DNA from: Lentisalinibacter salinarum
GTDB lineage: Bacteria > Pseudomonadota > Gammaproteobacteria > Steroidobacterales > Woeseiaceae
Direction: 5' to 3'
Length of the DNA: 64,000 nucleotides
Assembly: GCF_040706555.1 (NCBI RefSeq)
Contig: NZ_JAPDRH010000003.1
Span: 558,001-622,000 of the forward strand
Made by a program: the position numbers and the translations under genes. Positions 25,751 through 33,903 of this stretch are shown here, piece after piece (position 1 is the stretch's first letter; each line of letters opens with the position of its first letter). The notes under the pieces were generated by a model. The model made no database searches, had not been told where the DNA came from, and was given only the letters and a program-made list of their open reading frames with translations.

Positions 25751-26581
25751 TCAGTCTTTAACCAGCAGGTCGCAGGACTCTGGATAGGTTTTCCCGATGC
25801 GCTCATAGGTCTCGTCACCCTCCGTGTGCACGTGGAGAATCCTTGCCGTGTCAATACACCGGGAGATCGATAAATCGTGTCCCGATATCTCGTTGGGCGC
25901 CCCATGCGTCTTCGCCCAGGCTTGAAGCACCGTTTCTGCCACGGTGAACGCGTTCAGCGACTCATCCAGCGAGGTTTCAATTTCGAGAATGCGCGGTCTT
26001 CCGATGTTCTTTAACTTCGCGGCAACTTTTTCGTCTCGCAACCAAAAATACGCCGACTCCCCGCCCCAACTGCTGAGCAGTGGCACCACGCCGGAACGCG
26101 TGCAGTGCATTGGCACTGATACGGTCCAGAATCGATTTGACCGGGCGTTATCTTGTTCGTGAAACGGGCTGTGACGATGGATCGTCGTTGCTTCCGCGTC
26201 TATTAGGTGCCCCTGGCGAACGAGTGCATCGAGCCGCTCGTTCAGCAGGGTAAGTGTCGACGACTGCAGCCTCTCCTTAACCGAGATCACCTCATCATCG
26301 GTTAGCCGTGTGTAGTGCCATACCCGGATGCGGCGATCGTTCAGCATTGGCGCAATGACATGCTCGCGCAACCGAAGATGCTCGGCACCGAATGGATTGG
26401 GCTTAAGCATCTCGTACCGATCACTGTTGATGTACTCGTCCATCAACCGATGATCCTCGCGTGCGTAGTTGACGATCAGCTCTGAGTTGTCCCAAAGAAC
26501 ATGTCGGAGTTCGGCGTCAAACGTGTCCGGATTCCATGCATCCACTTCAGCAACCAGTCGCCAGTAGGCTAAACCAATCAT
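25751..26581 (-). CDS. Putative ADP-ribosyltransferase-like (ART/RES-type) protein, 5' end uncertain
   Basis: 276 residues from the ATG at 26581. The middle reads RRIRVWHYTRLTDDEV, later GGESAYFWLRD and RPRILEIETSLDE. This H-Y-T / Y / E spacing, with a loose beta-strand pattern, resembles the ART fold of RES and similar toxins. That is a pattern-level inference, not a family match. The frame continues upstream through the A9/G10 run and an N, so the true N-terminus may lie beyond that assembly-suspect spot (a methionine MAEKRRF at about 26.7 kb is in frame). No good Shine-Dalgarno precedes 26581. It is downstream of, and on the same strand as, the HEPN-like gene at 26.85-27.7 kb. Confidence 0.5.
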   Translation of the reverse strand: MIGLAYWRLVAEVDAWNPDTFDAELRHVLWDNSELIVNYAREDHRLMDEYINSDRYEMLKPNPFGAEHLRLREHVIAPMLNDRRIRVWHYTRLTDDEVISVKERLQSSTLTLLNERLDALVRQGHLIDAEATTIHRHSPFHEQDNARSNRFWTVSVPMHCTRSGVVPLLSSWGGESAYFWLRDEKVAAKLKNIGRPRILEIETSLDESLNAFTVAETVLQAWAKTHGAPNEISGHDLSISRCIDTARILHVHTEGDETYERIGKTYPESCDLLVKD

Positions 26582-26589
26582 GTCTAGCC

Positions 26590-26623
26590 AAAAAAAAAGG
26601 GGGGGGGGCTGGCTCATCGCGCN
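26590..26623. other. Assembly-suspect tract: A9, G10 and an ambiguous base
   Basis: Nine A (26590-26598) followed directly by ten G (26599-26608), then an N at 26623. Long adjacent A and G homopolymers are out of character here. With the N, they point to a sequencing or contig-joining error. Any gene crossing this position should not be trusted. Confidence 0.85.
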
Positions 26624-26690
26624 TCGAACGGACATCCCCTTCCAGCAATCGTTTCGGTGTTGGGCGAAGGTCGGCAAGAAACGCCGCTTT

Positions 26691-26834
26691 TCAGCCATCA
26701 CCCGGATCGTCGTTGACAGTCACCCAGCGGCCCCTAAATACCTGTCTGACATTGATTGTTCGGTACTCTTTGAACAAGAGGGTCTTTCCAATTTCGCCGT
26801 CATCGTTCCTGGTTGATCCAACAATAGAGTTCAC
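26691..26834 (-). CDS. Small ORF, 47 codons, uncertain
   Basis: GTG start; reads MNSIVGSTRNDDGEIGKTLL and ends VNDDPGDG. Its stop overlaps the in-frame ATG (MAEKRRFLPTF) that runs into the assembly-suspect tract, and it begins just after the 289-residue gene. Composition is plausible for protein, but no family is recognised and the Shine-Dalgarno is weak. Confidence 0.25.
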   Translation of the reverse strand: MNSIVGSTRNDDGEIGKTLLFKEYRTINVRQVFRGRWVTVNDDPGDG

Positions 26835-26850
26835 CGTGACGATCTCATTT

Positions 26851-27720
26851 CTAGTCGGTTTCGAGATCCCGTGCAACGTGATTGATGGCCGATGCAACTG
26901 TGCAGTAGATCATCAACGCTTCTTCGCGCGAATAATCGACCGTCCGATTGTTAGCGTCCGGATGTGCACCAAGGTGCGTTGCATGGCGTGCCGCGTTGAT
27001 GAGGTAATCCAGGCGATCGCGCTTCGACATCGCCTGCCGCGATTTGTGACCTTCACCGTATTGCCTCACTGCGGAACCGACTAAGTCAGTACGCCCTGCG
27101 TGACTCAGCATTGTCTCCAGCGCCTTTCGACACTCGGTGACCGCACTGCCGTAGTGACCAGTATGCAAGAGCTGTCCTGCGCTATTGAGTGCTATTCGAA
27201 CATCGCTGAGGTCGCCATTGTCATCGGGTACTATGGGGATCTCAACCAATATGGAAATGCAGTAGTCCATCTGTTTTAGTACCTCGACCCATTGGCTTTG
27301 ATTGATCCGGAACAATACATCGTCATGCTCAGTCGCAAGCCGCTCGCCGACTCGCTCGCACGCTATCTGAGCCGAGACCTCAAACCCTTGCCCTGCGCGA
27401 AGCTTTTCAATCGCCTCAATTGTCGAGGGCGGAACCAGGAGTTCAAACATGACTGAGCTGGACTGATCGAACTCGTACGGGGTGAGTATCTGCGGATACT
27501 CAGCGTCCGCTCTCCCCAGACGCAGCCTATTGTCCCCTGCATCTATTCTGGCTCGAAAGGCCCGAAAAGTGCTCCGTGTAGAACCAAATTTGCTCTGCCA
27601 CGCCGACAGCTGATACGTGATGCTGAATCGCAGCAGATACCCATCCACCGCGCGAGCGCCGGATACACCGCTGGCGCTTAGACGGATCGCCTCATGGCCG
27701 CTTTCATGCTTGATGCCCAT
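26851..27720 (-). CDS. Unknown protein with HEPN-like C-terminal helices
   Basis: 289 residues. The N-terminal ~150 residues are mixed alpha/beta (a substrate- or ligand-binding type layout). The C-terminal part is helical: IALNSAGQLLHTGHYGSAVTECRKALETML, with the later segment LINAARHATHLGAH before a final helix. Two-helix modules with a conserved Arg/His cluster like this occur in HEPN ribonucleases, but the spacing here (RxxxHxxxH) is not the textbook Rx4-6H, so the call is tentative. The start at 27720 is the first ATG and is divergent from the ART-like gene at 27861. It lies in a conflict-gene context. Confidence 0.5.
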   Translation of the reverse strand: MGIKHESGHEAIRLSASGVSGARAVDGYLLRFSITYQLSAWQSKFGSTRSTFRAFRARIDAGDNRLRLGRADAEYPQILTPYEFDQSSSVMFELLVPPSTIEAIEKLRAGQGFEVSAQIACERVGERLATEHDDVLFRINQSQWVEVLKQMDYCISILVEIPIVPDDNGDLSDVRIALNSAGQLLHTGHYGSAVTECRKALETMLSHAGRTDLVGSAVRQYGEGHKSRQAMSKRDRLDYLINAARHATHLGAHPDANNRTVDYSREEALMIYCTVASAINHVARDLETD

Positions 27721-27860
27721 CGCGTCATCTTACTGTTGGTGGGGCTATTTGAGCAAAATCGCGCCGCTTAGGTACTCTAATACTCTAGGACTTTTCTCGT
27801 GACGCCAAAAGAAAGAGGCAACTAGCCCGTTGCGATACGCGTTTCAACAGGTAAATCGAA

Positions 27861-28694
27861 ATGAAGCTGTTCGACTGGATGGATAACGAGCGATGGCTCG
27901 CCGATATTCCTGCCTACGGGGAACGGACTCTGAACAACGCGGTTCTAACAACATTGGCGACATCCCGGCCCGATGGTTTTTGGTCAGACGATTTATCTTG
28001 GTTTCCACAAAACGCAGCGGATTGCGAGCTGGACCGCCAGTTCGCTAGCTACTACACGCATATCCGGGCGTATCACGCTTGCCGCCCTACGGACGTCGGG
28101 TCTTACTTACAACACGGTCTGCTCGGTCAGAACCGGGCGCTCATCGAATCCAGTTTTCGGTCCATTTTTTCCGACGTTGACGAAGCCCTAATGGAACGCG
28201 CCATTGACGCCATGGATAGTCGCGGAAACCATGAGAACGGCAAGATCTATTTCTCATGCGACTCGCACGAACTGGTTGAGTACTGTGATCACTACCTCCT
28301 CCAAGGGAGCGAGTATCTAATGGCTTTGGCGGCACGATTGTGCGAATACAATCCCGGCCTTGAGGACTACCGACTACGCTTGAGGAGAACGGGTATTCCA
28401 ACGGTGTTCGAGGTTGGCATTCCGGTTGAACAGATCCCGGTGCCGCAAAGACACGGTTTGATGAAGTCGATCATCTCCGCATGGGCGTACCACCACCTGG
28501 CACCCAACGAGGATACTGGCGACACAATGAGGTTTGTCCTTCACAGCGACCTGGCCCCCCAAAACATAATGTCCCACTTCCACCCGGCCAGCATCCCGGA
28601 CCCACACTTTGGGCGACAGCCCGTGAAGACAGAAACGACTCGTTGCGACTACTGTCCGAGAAGTGGAGAGCCCAATAGTCCGGTTGATGTCTAG
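27861..28694 (+). CDS. Putative ADP-ribosyltransferase-like protein
   Basis: 277 residues. The motif series IRAYHACRPTDVGSYLQHGLLG, then NGKIYFSCDSHELVEYCDHYLLQGSEY, then TVFEVGIPVEQIP gives the H / Y-F-S / E strand order of ART-fold enzymes (DarT, RES and PARP-like toxins). The H-x-x-R followed by a helix and GL resembles the NAD-binding start of the fold. The last ~60 residues are His/Pro-rich with a CDYC pair. It parallels the gene at 25751-26581, so the island may hold two divergent members. Fold assignment is by pattern only; catalytic activity is not shown. Confidence 0.5.
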   Translation: MKLFDWMDNERWLADIPAYGERTLNNAVLTTLATSRPDGFWSDDLSWFPQNAADCELDRQFASYYTHIRAYHACRPTDVGSYLQHGLLGQNRALIESSFRSIFSDVDEALMERAIDAMDSRGNHENGKIYFSCDSHELVEYCDHYLLQGSEYLMALAARLCEYNPGLEDYRLRLRRTGIPTVFEVGIPVEQIPVPQRHGLMKSIISAWAYHHLAPNEDTGDTMRFVLHSDLAPQNIMSHFHPASIPDPHFGRQPVKTETTRCDYCPRSGEPNSPVDV

Positions 28695-28783
28695 CGATAG
28701 CAATTGCCCAGTTCGCGAACCGATAAAACCTCCTCTCGATTTCGATTCCTTGTCGGAGACCTCGGACGCTAGGTTGCGGCTCA

Positions 28784-29170
28784 CTAATTTCTGTGTTTTG
28801 GACCAAGCTTGTCGGACCCATGCCCCGTATGCTCGGTGAGTTTGTGATCGGCATGCCGAATAACGTCACCCGTATCAACGACCGTGACCTTTTCGCGGTA
28901 TCGGTTGTTTCCTCGATCTATCCGCCTATCCTTGCGGACCAAGCGCCCGTCCACTGAATGCTCAGCGATCGATTTCACCTCACGAATGTACTTGCGCCGC
29001 CCCTGGTATCTAGGGTTTCTTACTTTGAGATCCACACTGGGGAGGACCTCGACGCCGGTGACTTTGATAGCGTTGAGAATTCCGCCGATCGTTCCGCACT
29101 TCGGACACGCGTCCAGCACCCCGAACGTTTCATCCGTGTAGTGGCAATTAAAACACGTTGCGCCAGTCAT
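28784..29170 (-). CDS. Small zinc-ribbon protein downstream of tumEA
   Basis: 128 residues. The N-terminal zinc ribbon is CFNCHYTDETFGVLDACPKCG (CxxC...CxxC). A charged region follows (DLKVRNPRYQGRRKYIREVKS), then a conserved tail around RDRGxN-like, VIRHADHKLTEHTGHG. This layout occurs in small conserved proteins of mobile elements whose function is not known. The start MTGATCF is preferred (AAGAGAAA just upstream); an upstream ATG at 29209 would overlap tumA. It is 25 bp after tumA on the same strand and probably co-transcribed. Note that the next gene on the plus strand ends at 28694, so the two are convergent. Confidence 0.65.
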   Translation of the reverse strand: MTGATCFNCHYTDETFGVLDACPKCGTIGGILNAIKVTGVEVLPSVDLKVRNPRYQGRRKYIREVKSIAEHSVDGRLVRKDRRIDRGNNRYREKVTVVDTGDVIRHADHKLTEHTGHGSDKLGPKHRN

Positions 29171-29195
29171 TTTCTCTTGATGCCCTGCATGCTTA

Positions 29196-29579
29196 TTAGG
29201 CGGCCGCATGCTCTTGCTTCCTCGCAATCGGAAGATCGAGGACAACATCTGAATACTCAACTTGCGGACGTATCTTTCCACCCGGTCTCTTTTGGAGACT
29301 GATCAACCCGTAGCCGGCCATTGACTTCAATGTACGAGAAAGGCTTGCTGTCTTCCGTCCAGAGATTTTTGCCAACTCCGACACAGATTCGGGCTGATTA
29401 TCAACAATCAACTGCAATAACGCGCGGTTGTTCTCTGAGAGAACACCGGCCAGGGCCTCGAAACTCGGAAAATAGACTTTAGGTTCGCCGCGCTTGGGCG
29501 TGTACTCGCCCCGCGCAATTGCAATATTCCGCTTCTTCATTTCCTCATAGCTCATGATGCCGACTTTGAGTGTCTTCAT
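29196..29579 (-). CDS. tumA: TumA-like HTH antitoxin / regulator
   Basis: 127 residues. A winged helix-turn-helix spans about residues 50-105 (NRALLQLIVDNQPESVSELAKISGRK in parts, then TASLSRTLKSMAGYGLISLQK). The N-terminal MKTLKVGIMSYEEMKKR and a Lys/Pro stretch precede it. It overlaps the upstream tumE-like gene by 4 bp (ATGA), the usual arrangement in which toxin comes first. Known TumA proteins neutralise TumE and bind their own promoter; direct repeats at 29961-29983 could be that operator. Pairing and domain type support the name. Confidence 0.78.
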   Translation of the reverse strand: MKTLKVGIMSYEEMKKRNIAIARGEYTPKRGEPKVYFPSFEALAGVLSENNRALLQLIVDNQPESVSELAKISGRKTASLSRTLKSMAGYGLISLQKRPGGKIRPQVEYSDVVLDLPIARKQEHAAA

Positions 29580-29956
29580 CGCTTTACTCCTAACTCGTCC
29601 AAGATCCGATCCACCGCTTTGTAGAAGTCCGTGATTAGTGTCGCAGTGTCTACAAAGTGATACACGCGCGTTTTGTCGTAGCGGTGCCGGTGGTCGTGAA
29701 AACGGTGTTTCTTGCCACCTGGACCTTTTCGCGCTCTGACTGGATGCGCGTTGTCGAATCCCAAGATTCGCTGACTGTCTGCATCGTGCAACGTCAGCGA
29801 ATAACTCAGTCCATGCGGTCGTTCCGGGGTCGCGTCCGTTCGCTTTGCCTCTATCTTGACTCGGTATTTGCACCTCTCGTCCACAAAATGAATGGTTCCG
29901 TCGAGCTCGAGAAACCACTCGATCGTCGGATCGTTGTAGTGATCCTCTGTTGGCAC
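29576..29956 (-). CDS. tumE: TumE-family (DUF6516-type) toxin
   Basis: 126 residues, GTG start with AAGGGG about 10 nt upstream. The features match the TumE family: an N-terminal strand pair, SYSLTLHDADSQRILGFDNAHP, then a His/Lys/Arg cluster (KKHRFHDHRHRYDKTRVYHF) and a C-terminal helix LITDFYKAVDRIL. TumE is a growth-inhibiting toxin paired with the HTH antitoxin TumA, encoded directly after it here with a 4-bp overlap. No truncation is visible. Confidence 0.78.
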   Translation of the reverse strand: MPTEDHYNDPTIEWFLELDGTIHFVDERCKYRVKIEAKRTDATPERPHGLSYSLTLHDADSQRILGFDNAHPVRARKGPGGKKHRFHDHRHRYDKTRVYHFVDTATLITDFYKAVDRILDELGVKR

Positions 29957-29960
29957 TAGT

Positions 29961-29983
29961 TTAACACCCCTTGTTAACCCTTG
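29961..29983. promoter_or_regulatory. Tandem direct repeat upstream of tumE, candidate operator
   Basis: Two head-to-tail copies: TTAACACCCCTTG (29961-29973) and TTAACCCTTG (29974-29983). They lie 5 bp before the tumE start and cover its Shine-Dalgarno. Binding here by the HTH antitoxin would block transcription or translation; this is inference from position. Confidence 0.5.
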
Positions 29984-30072
29984 TCACGCACCGACATCTC
30001 GAAACAATGCAAATAGCATACGTAACTCTTTGCTTTTCTGTAAATTATTACTTATGACGAAGTCTCTTGTCG

Positions 30073-30375
30073 CTAACTTGTGATCGCATCAGGCACTCGG
30101 TTTTCAAGAGAGCACTCCATTCGAGAAATTGCCAATGCTTTCTTCAGGAAGGAGGCCAGACGATACTTACGTACAGCTCGAAAATTAGCTCTATTGCGGC
30201 AAAGCCATTTTTCCAGTCCTGAGTCCGCGTAGACGTTCTCAAGCATCGACATGAGCCGACGGCCAGCGAGACCTCGCGATCCGGTGGCGACACCAACGCT
30301 ATTCTCCTCTTCGGCAGCAGGTTCTCGGGCATAAGGCGAAATACGAGCAATCGAAAAAAGGCACTGTATCGCCAC
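30073..30375 (-). CDS. Hypothetical 100-codon ORF, doubtful
   Basis: GTG start with AGAGAG about 8 nt upstream; mildly basic product with no recognised family. It is the only candidate in the 570-bp stretch between tumE and the protease cluster (29957-30526), which is otherwise AT-rich and shows no RNA or repeat I can support apart from the tumE operator repeats. Confidence 0.2.
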   Translation of the reverse strand: MAIQCLFSIARISPYAREPAAEEENSVGVATGSRGLAGRRLMSMLENVYADSGLEKWLCRNRANFRAVRKYRLASFLKKALAISRMECSLENRVPDAITS

Positions 30376-30526
30376 CCGGTACTCTCTAAAGTCCCTGCCA
30401 TGCCTGTGTCGCGTTACCGAAATGATTCGTTTCGACCCCTCGCCTGCGCGGGAAAGTGGAATGGCGCGATATCGGCAATTGCCAATAGCGCCGCGTCAGC
30501 GAATCGCTAGCACCGCGAGCGGTCGG

Positions 30527-31003
30527 TCAGCGATCGGCGGGAATCCGGATACCGAGCGCCTCAATGAACGAAGGTTCAGCCCAAAGGACGCGGCGATCCT
30601 TTTCGAGCTCGCTACAAACCTCGACCGGCTCGGGACGTACGCCGCGGCCAGACACCGGCGCAAGCTGAAACGTATTCCGCTTTAGTCCCAGTGTGCGATG
30701 GACTGACAACCCATGTTCCTCAGCCAACGCCTCGATCTCCTCGCGCGTCACTCCCGCATTCGCTCGCACTGTTACGAACTGGCCTTCGATGAGTACGTGG
30801 CCGGCGTCGTCACGGTACAATCGGCGTGATTCGGCGTCGCCCTCATCTGCCGGGACAATCTCCCAGCCGGACTCTGCAAAATTGGCCAATTCCCCCCTGT
30901 CCTCAGCGGATAGCCCCAGCGCCGGATCAATTTCGCGAGCATGCCCCGCTTCATCGGCTAGCACCGCCGCGAGGCCCTCGAGTCTTTGTATCTTGCTGCA
31001 CAT
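30527..31003 (-). CDS. Free-standing subtilase-prodomain-like protein, putative inhibitor/chaperone
   Basis: 158 residues with no protease motif. It aligns by eye with the pre-catalytic region of the subtilase encoded 9 bp upstream: LANFAESGWEIV here against IAEFAEAGFNFV there; LAEEHGLSVHRTLGL against FARRHGLLVLRRSGL; RRVLWAEPSFIEALG against RAVVYAEPDYVERIG. Subtilisin prodomains (inhibitor I9 type) fold and inhibit their enzyme. A separate copy in the same operon suggests a trans-acting inhibitor or decoy, much like an immunity protein. It is the last gene of the minus-strand protease operon. The homology is visible directly; the role is inferred. Confidence 0.72.
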   Translation of the reverse strand: MCSKIQRLEGLAAVLADEAGHAREIDPALGLSAEDRGELANFAESGWEIVPADEGDAESRRLYRDDAGHVLIEGQFVTVRANAGVTREEIEALAEEHGLSVHRTLGLKRNTFQLAPVSGRGVRPEPVEVCSELEKDRRVLWAEPSFIEALGIRIPADR

Positions 31004-31012
31004 ATACCTATT

Positions 31013-32578
31013 TTAGACTACATTTCGGGCATTCACCCGGCCGTAACCAAAACGATCGTTTCGGCCGTTCGTGTACGGCTCTGCGCCGATCTTATCGCAG
31101 CCCGCACGCATCCTGTCGCGCACGTCGTGTGCCGAGAGTGAGGCATCCTGCGACATGAGGAGGGCCGCTACGCCGGTGGCGCAAGGACAGGCGAAACTGG
31201 TTCCTGTTATCGACCCGTACCTGCCATTGCCATCGGGCAGACGAACATCCACGCCCGGCGCGAGAAATTCAAGTTTGGGACCGTAGCCGCTACCGTTATC
31301 CCTATCGTCTCTGGTCGATCGGCCGACGGCAATCACTTCAGGGTGCGAACAGACTTCATCGAAGCGTATCGGATGATTGCCGTTGGTGCAGGCCCACAAC
31401 ACCGAAGTTCCAAGCCCGTTTCGACCATAGCTTGCAACATCATCGAGTGCCTCCTCGAGGATACGTCGCATTTGCCAACGGGCCGAGCTTGACGGCCCCA
31501 GGGAACAGCCGATGACATCCACACCATCCGCAGCGGACAATGACGGGTCTTCGAGGCTTGGATCGACCGCGTATGTGAGCGCACGCGCAAGCGTAGCCTG
31601 GGTGCCGATCACATGATTGGACAAGCACGCGATCACCCGCAAATCCGCTGCGAACGCAACGCCGATTCCGCCCAAACCGTTTTCCGGCGACGCGACCATT
31701 GCCGCGCAGGCGGTACCGTGATCGCTAACTGGCATACCGGCCGTCCCGCGAACGAAATCCGCATCGTCGCCACCGGGGGTGCTCCGGTACCATGCCGAGA
31801 GTTGCGGGTTCAGCTTGAGATCCGGATGAGCCGCGTGGAATCCAGAATCGATGAACGCGACCTTGACCGGAGCGCCCTGCGTAATGTCCCAGGCCGAAGC
31901 TGAATCGATGACAGCGTGGTGCCATTGAGCCGAGAACTCGGGTACCGTCGGTACGTATCGCTGACCAATCCTCTCGACGTAGTCGGGCTCGGCGTAGACC
32001 ACGGCGCGGTCATCGAGCAACTCGAGGCACTTATAGGTCGCATACTGTCCCTGTACCAGGAACTGCGCGGCACCGGATAGTCCGCTGCGACGGAGGACCA
32101 ACAAGCCGTGACGTCGGGCGAAGTCTTTCAGGGCTGCATCGGACTCATTGTCATACAGACGGACGCTGATTCTCTCCGTCTCGAGCAGCAGGGTGTCGTC
32201 CAACCGCATCACCCGCGTCACGCTGCCAGCGGCGCCAGCCGCCGTCCGTTCCTCCTCGCTCATCGACCGAAATTTTTTCGAAACCCTGACAAAGTTGAAG
32301 CCCGCCTCGGCGAACTCGGCGATTTGCTCCGTGACGAGATCCGACTCTACCAGCTCCGCCATTGCTGATTCGACAATCAGATCGTCCCGTAGGGCCCGGC
32401 GGGCACTCTCGTAGGCCACCGACTCTGCCGCGCCGAGATCTCCCCGTCGCAGCTCCCCCGCAACGCTATGCAGCGACGCAAGGACGGCCGCCGATTCGCT
32501 CATCGCTGGCATGACCTGCTCATAGACAACGCAGTTCTCGAGCCGCTCACGAAGGGAGCGCTTTTCGTCGATAGCCAT
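31013..32578 (-). CDS. S8 subtilisin-like serine protease (minus-strand operon)
   Basis: 521 residues without a signal peptide. Residues ~1-90 are helical, ~90-220 a prodomain-like region. The catalytic domain follows with VAFIDSGFHAAHPDL (Asp ~243), SDHGTACAAMV (His ~287), oxyanion Asn in CTNGNHP, and GTSFACPCATGVAALL (Ser ~461). All four key residues are present, so activity is expected. The absence of a leader suggests a cytoplasmic target. It lies 11 bp after the lipoprotein gene and 9 bp before the prodomain-like gene, consistent with one operon. Confidence 0.9.
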   Translation of the reverse strand: MAIDEKRSLRERLENCVVYEQVMPAMSESAAVLASLHSVAGELRRGDLGAAESVAYESARRALRDDLIVESAMAELVESDLVTEQIAEFAEAGFNFVRVSKKFRSMSEEERTAAGAAGSVTRVMRLDDTLLLETERISVRLYDNESDAALKDFARRHGLLVLRRSGLSGAAQFLVQGQYATYKCLELLDDRAVVYAEPDYVERIGQRYVPTVPEFSAQWHHAVIDSASAWDITQGAPVKVAFIDSGFHAAHPDLKLNPQLSAWYRSTPGGDDADFVRGTAGMPVSDHGTACAAMVASPENGLGGIGVAFAADLRVIACLSNHVIGTQATLARALTYAVDPSLEDPSLSAADGVDVIGCSLGPSSSARWQMRRILEEALDDVASYGRNGLGTSVLWACTNGNHPIRFDEVCSHPEVIAVGRSTRDDRDNGSGYGPKLEFLAPGVDVRLPDGNGRYGSITGTSFACPCATGVAALLMSQDASLSAHDVRDRMRAGCDKIGAEPYTNGRNDRFGYGRVNARNVV

Positions 32579-32589
32579 CGGCGTGTCCT

Positions 32590-33888
32590 CTAGTTACAGA
32601 AACCGCTGTCCGCGGGCATGCCATCGCCGACTGGGACGAAGCTTGTGTACGGCATCGGCTGGCTGGCCGCCATTGCCGCAACATTGGCCGAGCGTTGTGC
32701 CACATTCGCCGCGCTCGATGCCTTGATTCTGGCGCTGAGGCTCTCTACGTCGTCGGCCGTCGATGCTGAACAGTATTCAAGAATCTTCACCTCCGCGGCC
32801 GCGAGCTTACCGAAATAATCACTCATCAACGTATTGGTTGCTTTCGCCCCAGCCAGCTCCGCTTCGGCCTGCTTGCTGCTGAGAACGGCGAGTTCCGTCG
32901 CCGCTTGAACCTCGTCCTTACTGGCGTCAAACACGTCCGCAAGGAACAGCAGGAACTCCCGAGCCGCTCTGGTCTCCGTGAACGTCACTGTAATCGTGCG
33001 TGGCAGAGTTAGACGCCTGGCTTCGATTTCTGCCGTGGTATCGTCTCCAGCAGACGCGCTCGGCGAACGCGAGTCGGACGGCGTCGAGGTCGAAGCGGAC
33101 TGCGACGAATTCGTCGCGGGCTGCGCCGCGGGCGCGAACGTCGGGAACCAGGCGCTTGTGTACTCGAGGGGGAGATAGCCGGGTTCCCAATCACCGCCTG
33201 CTAGCGGTCTTCGGGTCCCGCTGCGCAGGTCGTAGCCGTAACCTGTCGACATGCTCCCAAGTACGATTGCCGCCCCCACGGCCTTGCTGCTTTTTGGTCC
33301 TTCGCCGGGCGGATGAACGGCAACCTCTATGGCAATACCGCGTAAATGCCGACCGTCGATATTCGCGCCGTCATCGATGAGCCGCCGGTATTCGAAGTAG
33401 TTGGGTACCAGCCTCAATGCATTACCACCAGCGGAGCGAACGACAGCGATCTCGAGAAAAAAGTCCGGGTCGCGCAAGAAGTAATTGCCAAACTTGACGA
33501 GCTCCCTGCTATTTCCATCATGGGCCACGAGATTCCATGCGTTTTTCGAATCAGCGGACCAACCTCCCTTGGCGACGAAAATACAGTGGGACGGATCGCC
33601 CGGAGAGAATTCGGCCGGATAGCGGCCGACTACGACGTCGGCGTCCTTCTCTCCAACAGATCTCAGCGCTTTGCCGATCCGTCCTAGCGTGCCTGATATG
33701 ACACCGCCTACGACAGCATCGACGACGCCGGGCAGCCCAGCTTCGGTGTCGGTATCGACAGGCCGAAAAAGGCATCTCTCGGCATACACACGGGTCTGGT
33801 CCCGACCATTGGTCCCTGCTTTCGTGGGCTGGCCGCCACAGCCGACGAGGATCGACACTATTAGTATTCCTCCGATTTGCCTATTCAC
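32590..33888 (-). CDS. Putative lipoprotein in the protease operon
   Basis: 432 residues. The signal peptide MNRQIGGILIVSILVGC has a lipobox LVGC with Cys17. A globular region of unknown fold (~30-255) is followed by a Ser/Thr/Pro-rich linker (~258-290) and a helical Ala-rich C-terminus (~310-432). No homologous family is recognised. It is the only clearly exported member of the minus-strand operon, 15 bp after the membrane trypsin and 11 bp before the subtilase. LspA processing predicts an outer- or inner-membrane lipid anchor. It could be a sensor or surface component for the protease module; that is inference. Confidence 0.7.
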   Translation of the reverse strand: MNRQIGGILIVSILVGCGGQPTKAGTNGRDQTRVYAERCLFRPVDTDTEAGLPGVVDAVVGGVISGTLGRIGKALRSVGEKDADVVVGRYPAEFSPGDPSHCIFVAKGGWSADSKNAWNLVAHDGNSRELVKFGNYFLRDPDFFLEIAVVRSAGGNALRLVPNYFEYRRLIDDGANIDGRHLRGIAIEVAVHPPGEGPKSSKAVGAAIVLGSMSTGYGYDLRSGTRRPLAGGDWEPGYLPLEYTSAWFPTFAPAAQPATNSSQSASTSTPSDSRSPSASAGDDTTAEIEARRLTLPRTITVTFTETRAAREFLLFLADVFDASKDEVQAATELAVLSSKQAEAELAGAKATNTLMSDYFGKLAAAEVKILEYCSASTADDVESLSARIKASSAANVAQRSANVAAMAASQPMPYTSFVPVGDGMPADSGFCN

Positions 33889-33903
33889 AATCGTCCTCCG
33901 TTG

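Noticed and set aside
26536..27084. 182-codon plus-strand ORF across the homopolymer
   Set aside because: Antisense to two genes and crosses the assembly-suspect A/G run and the N.
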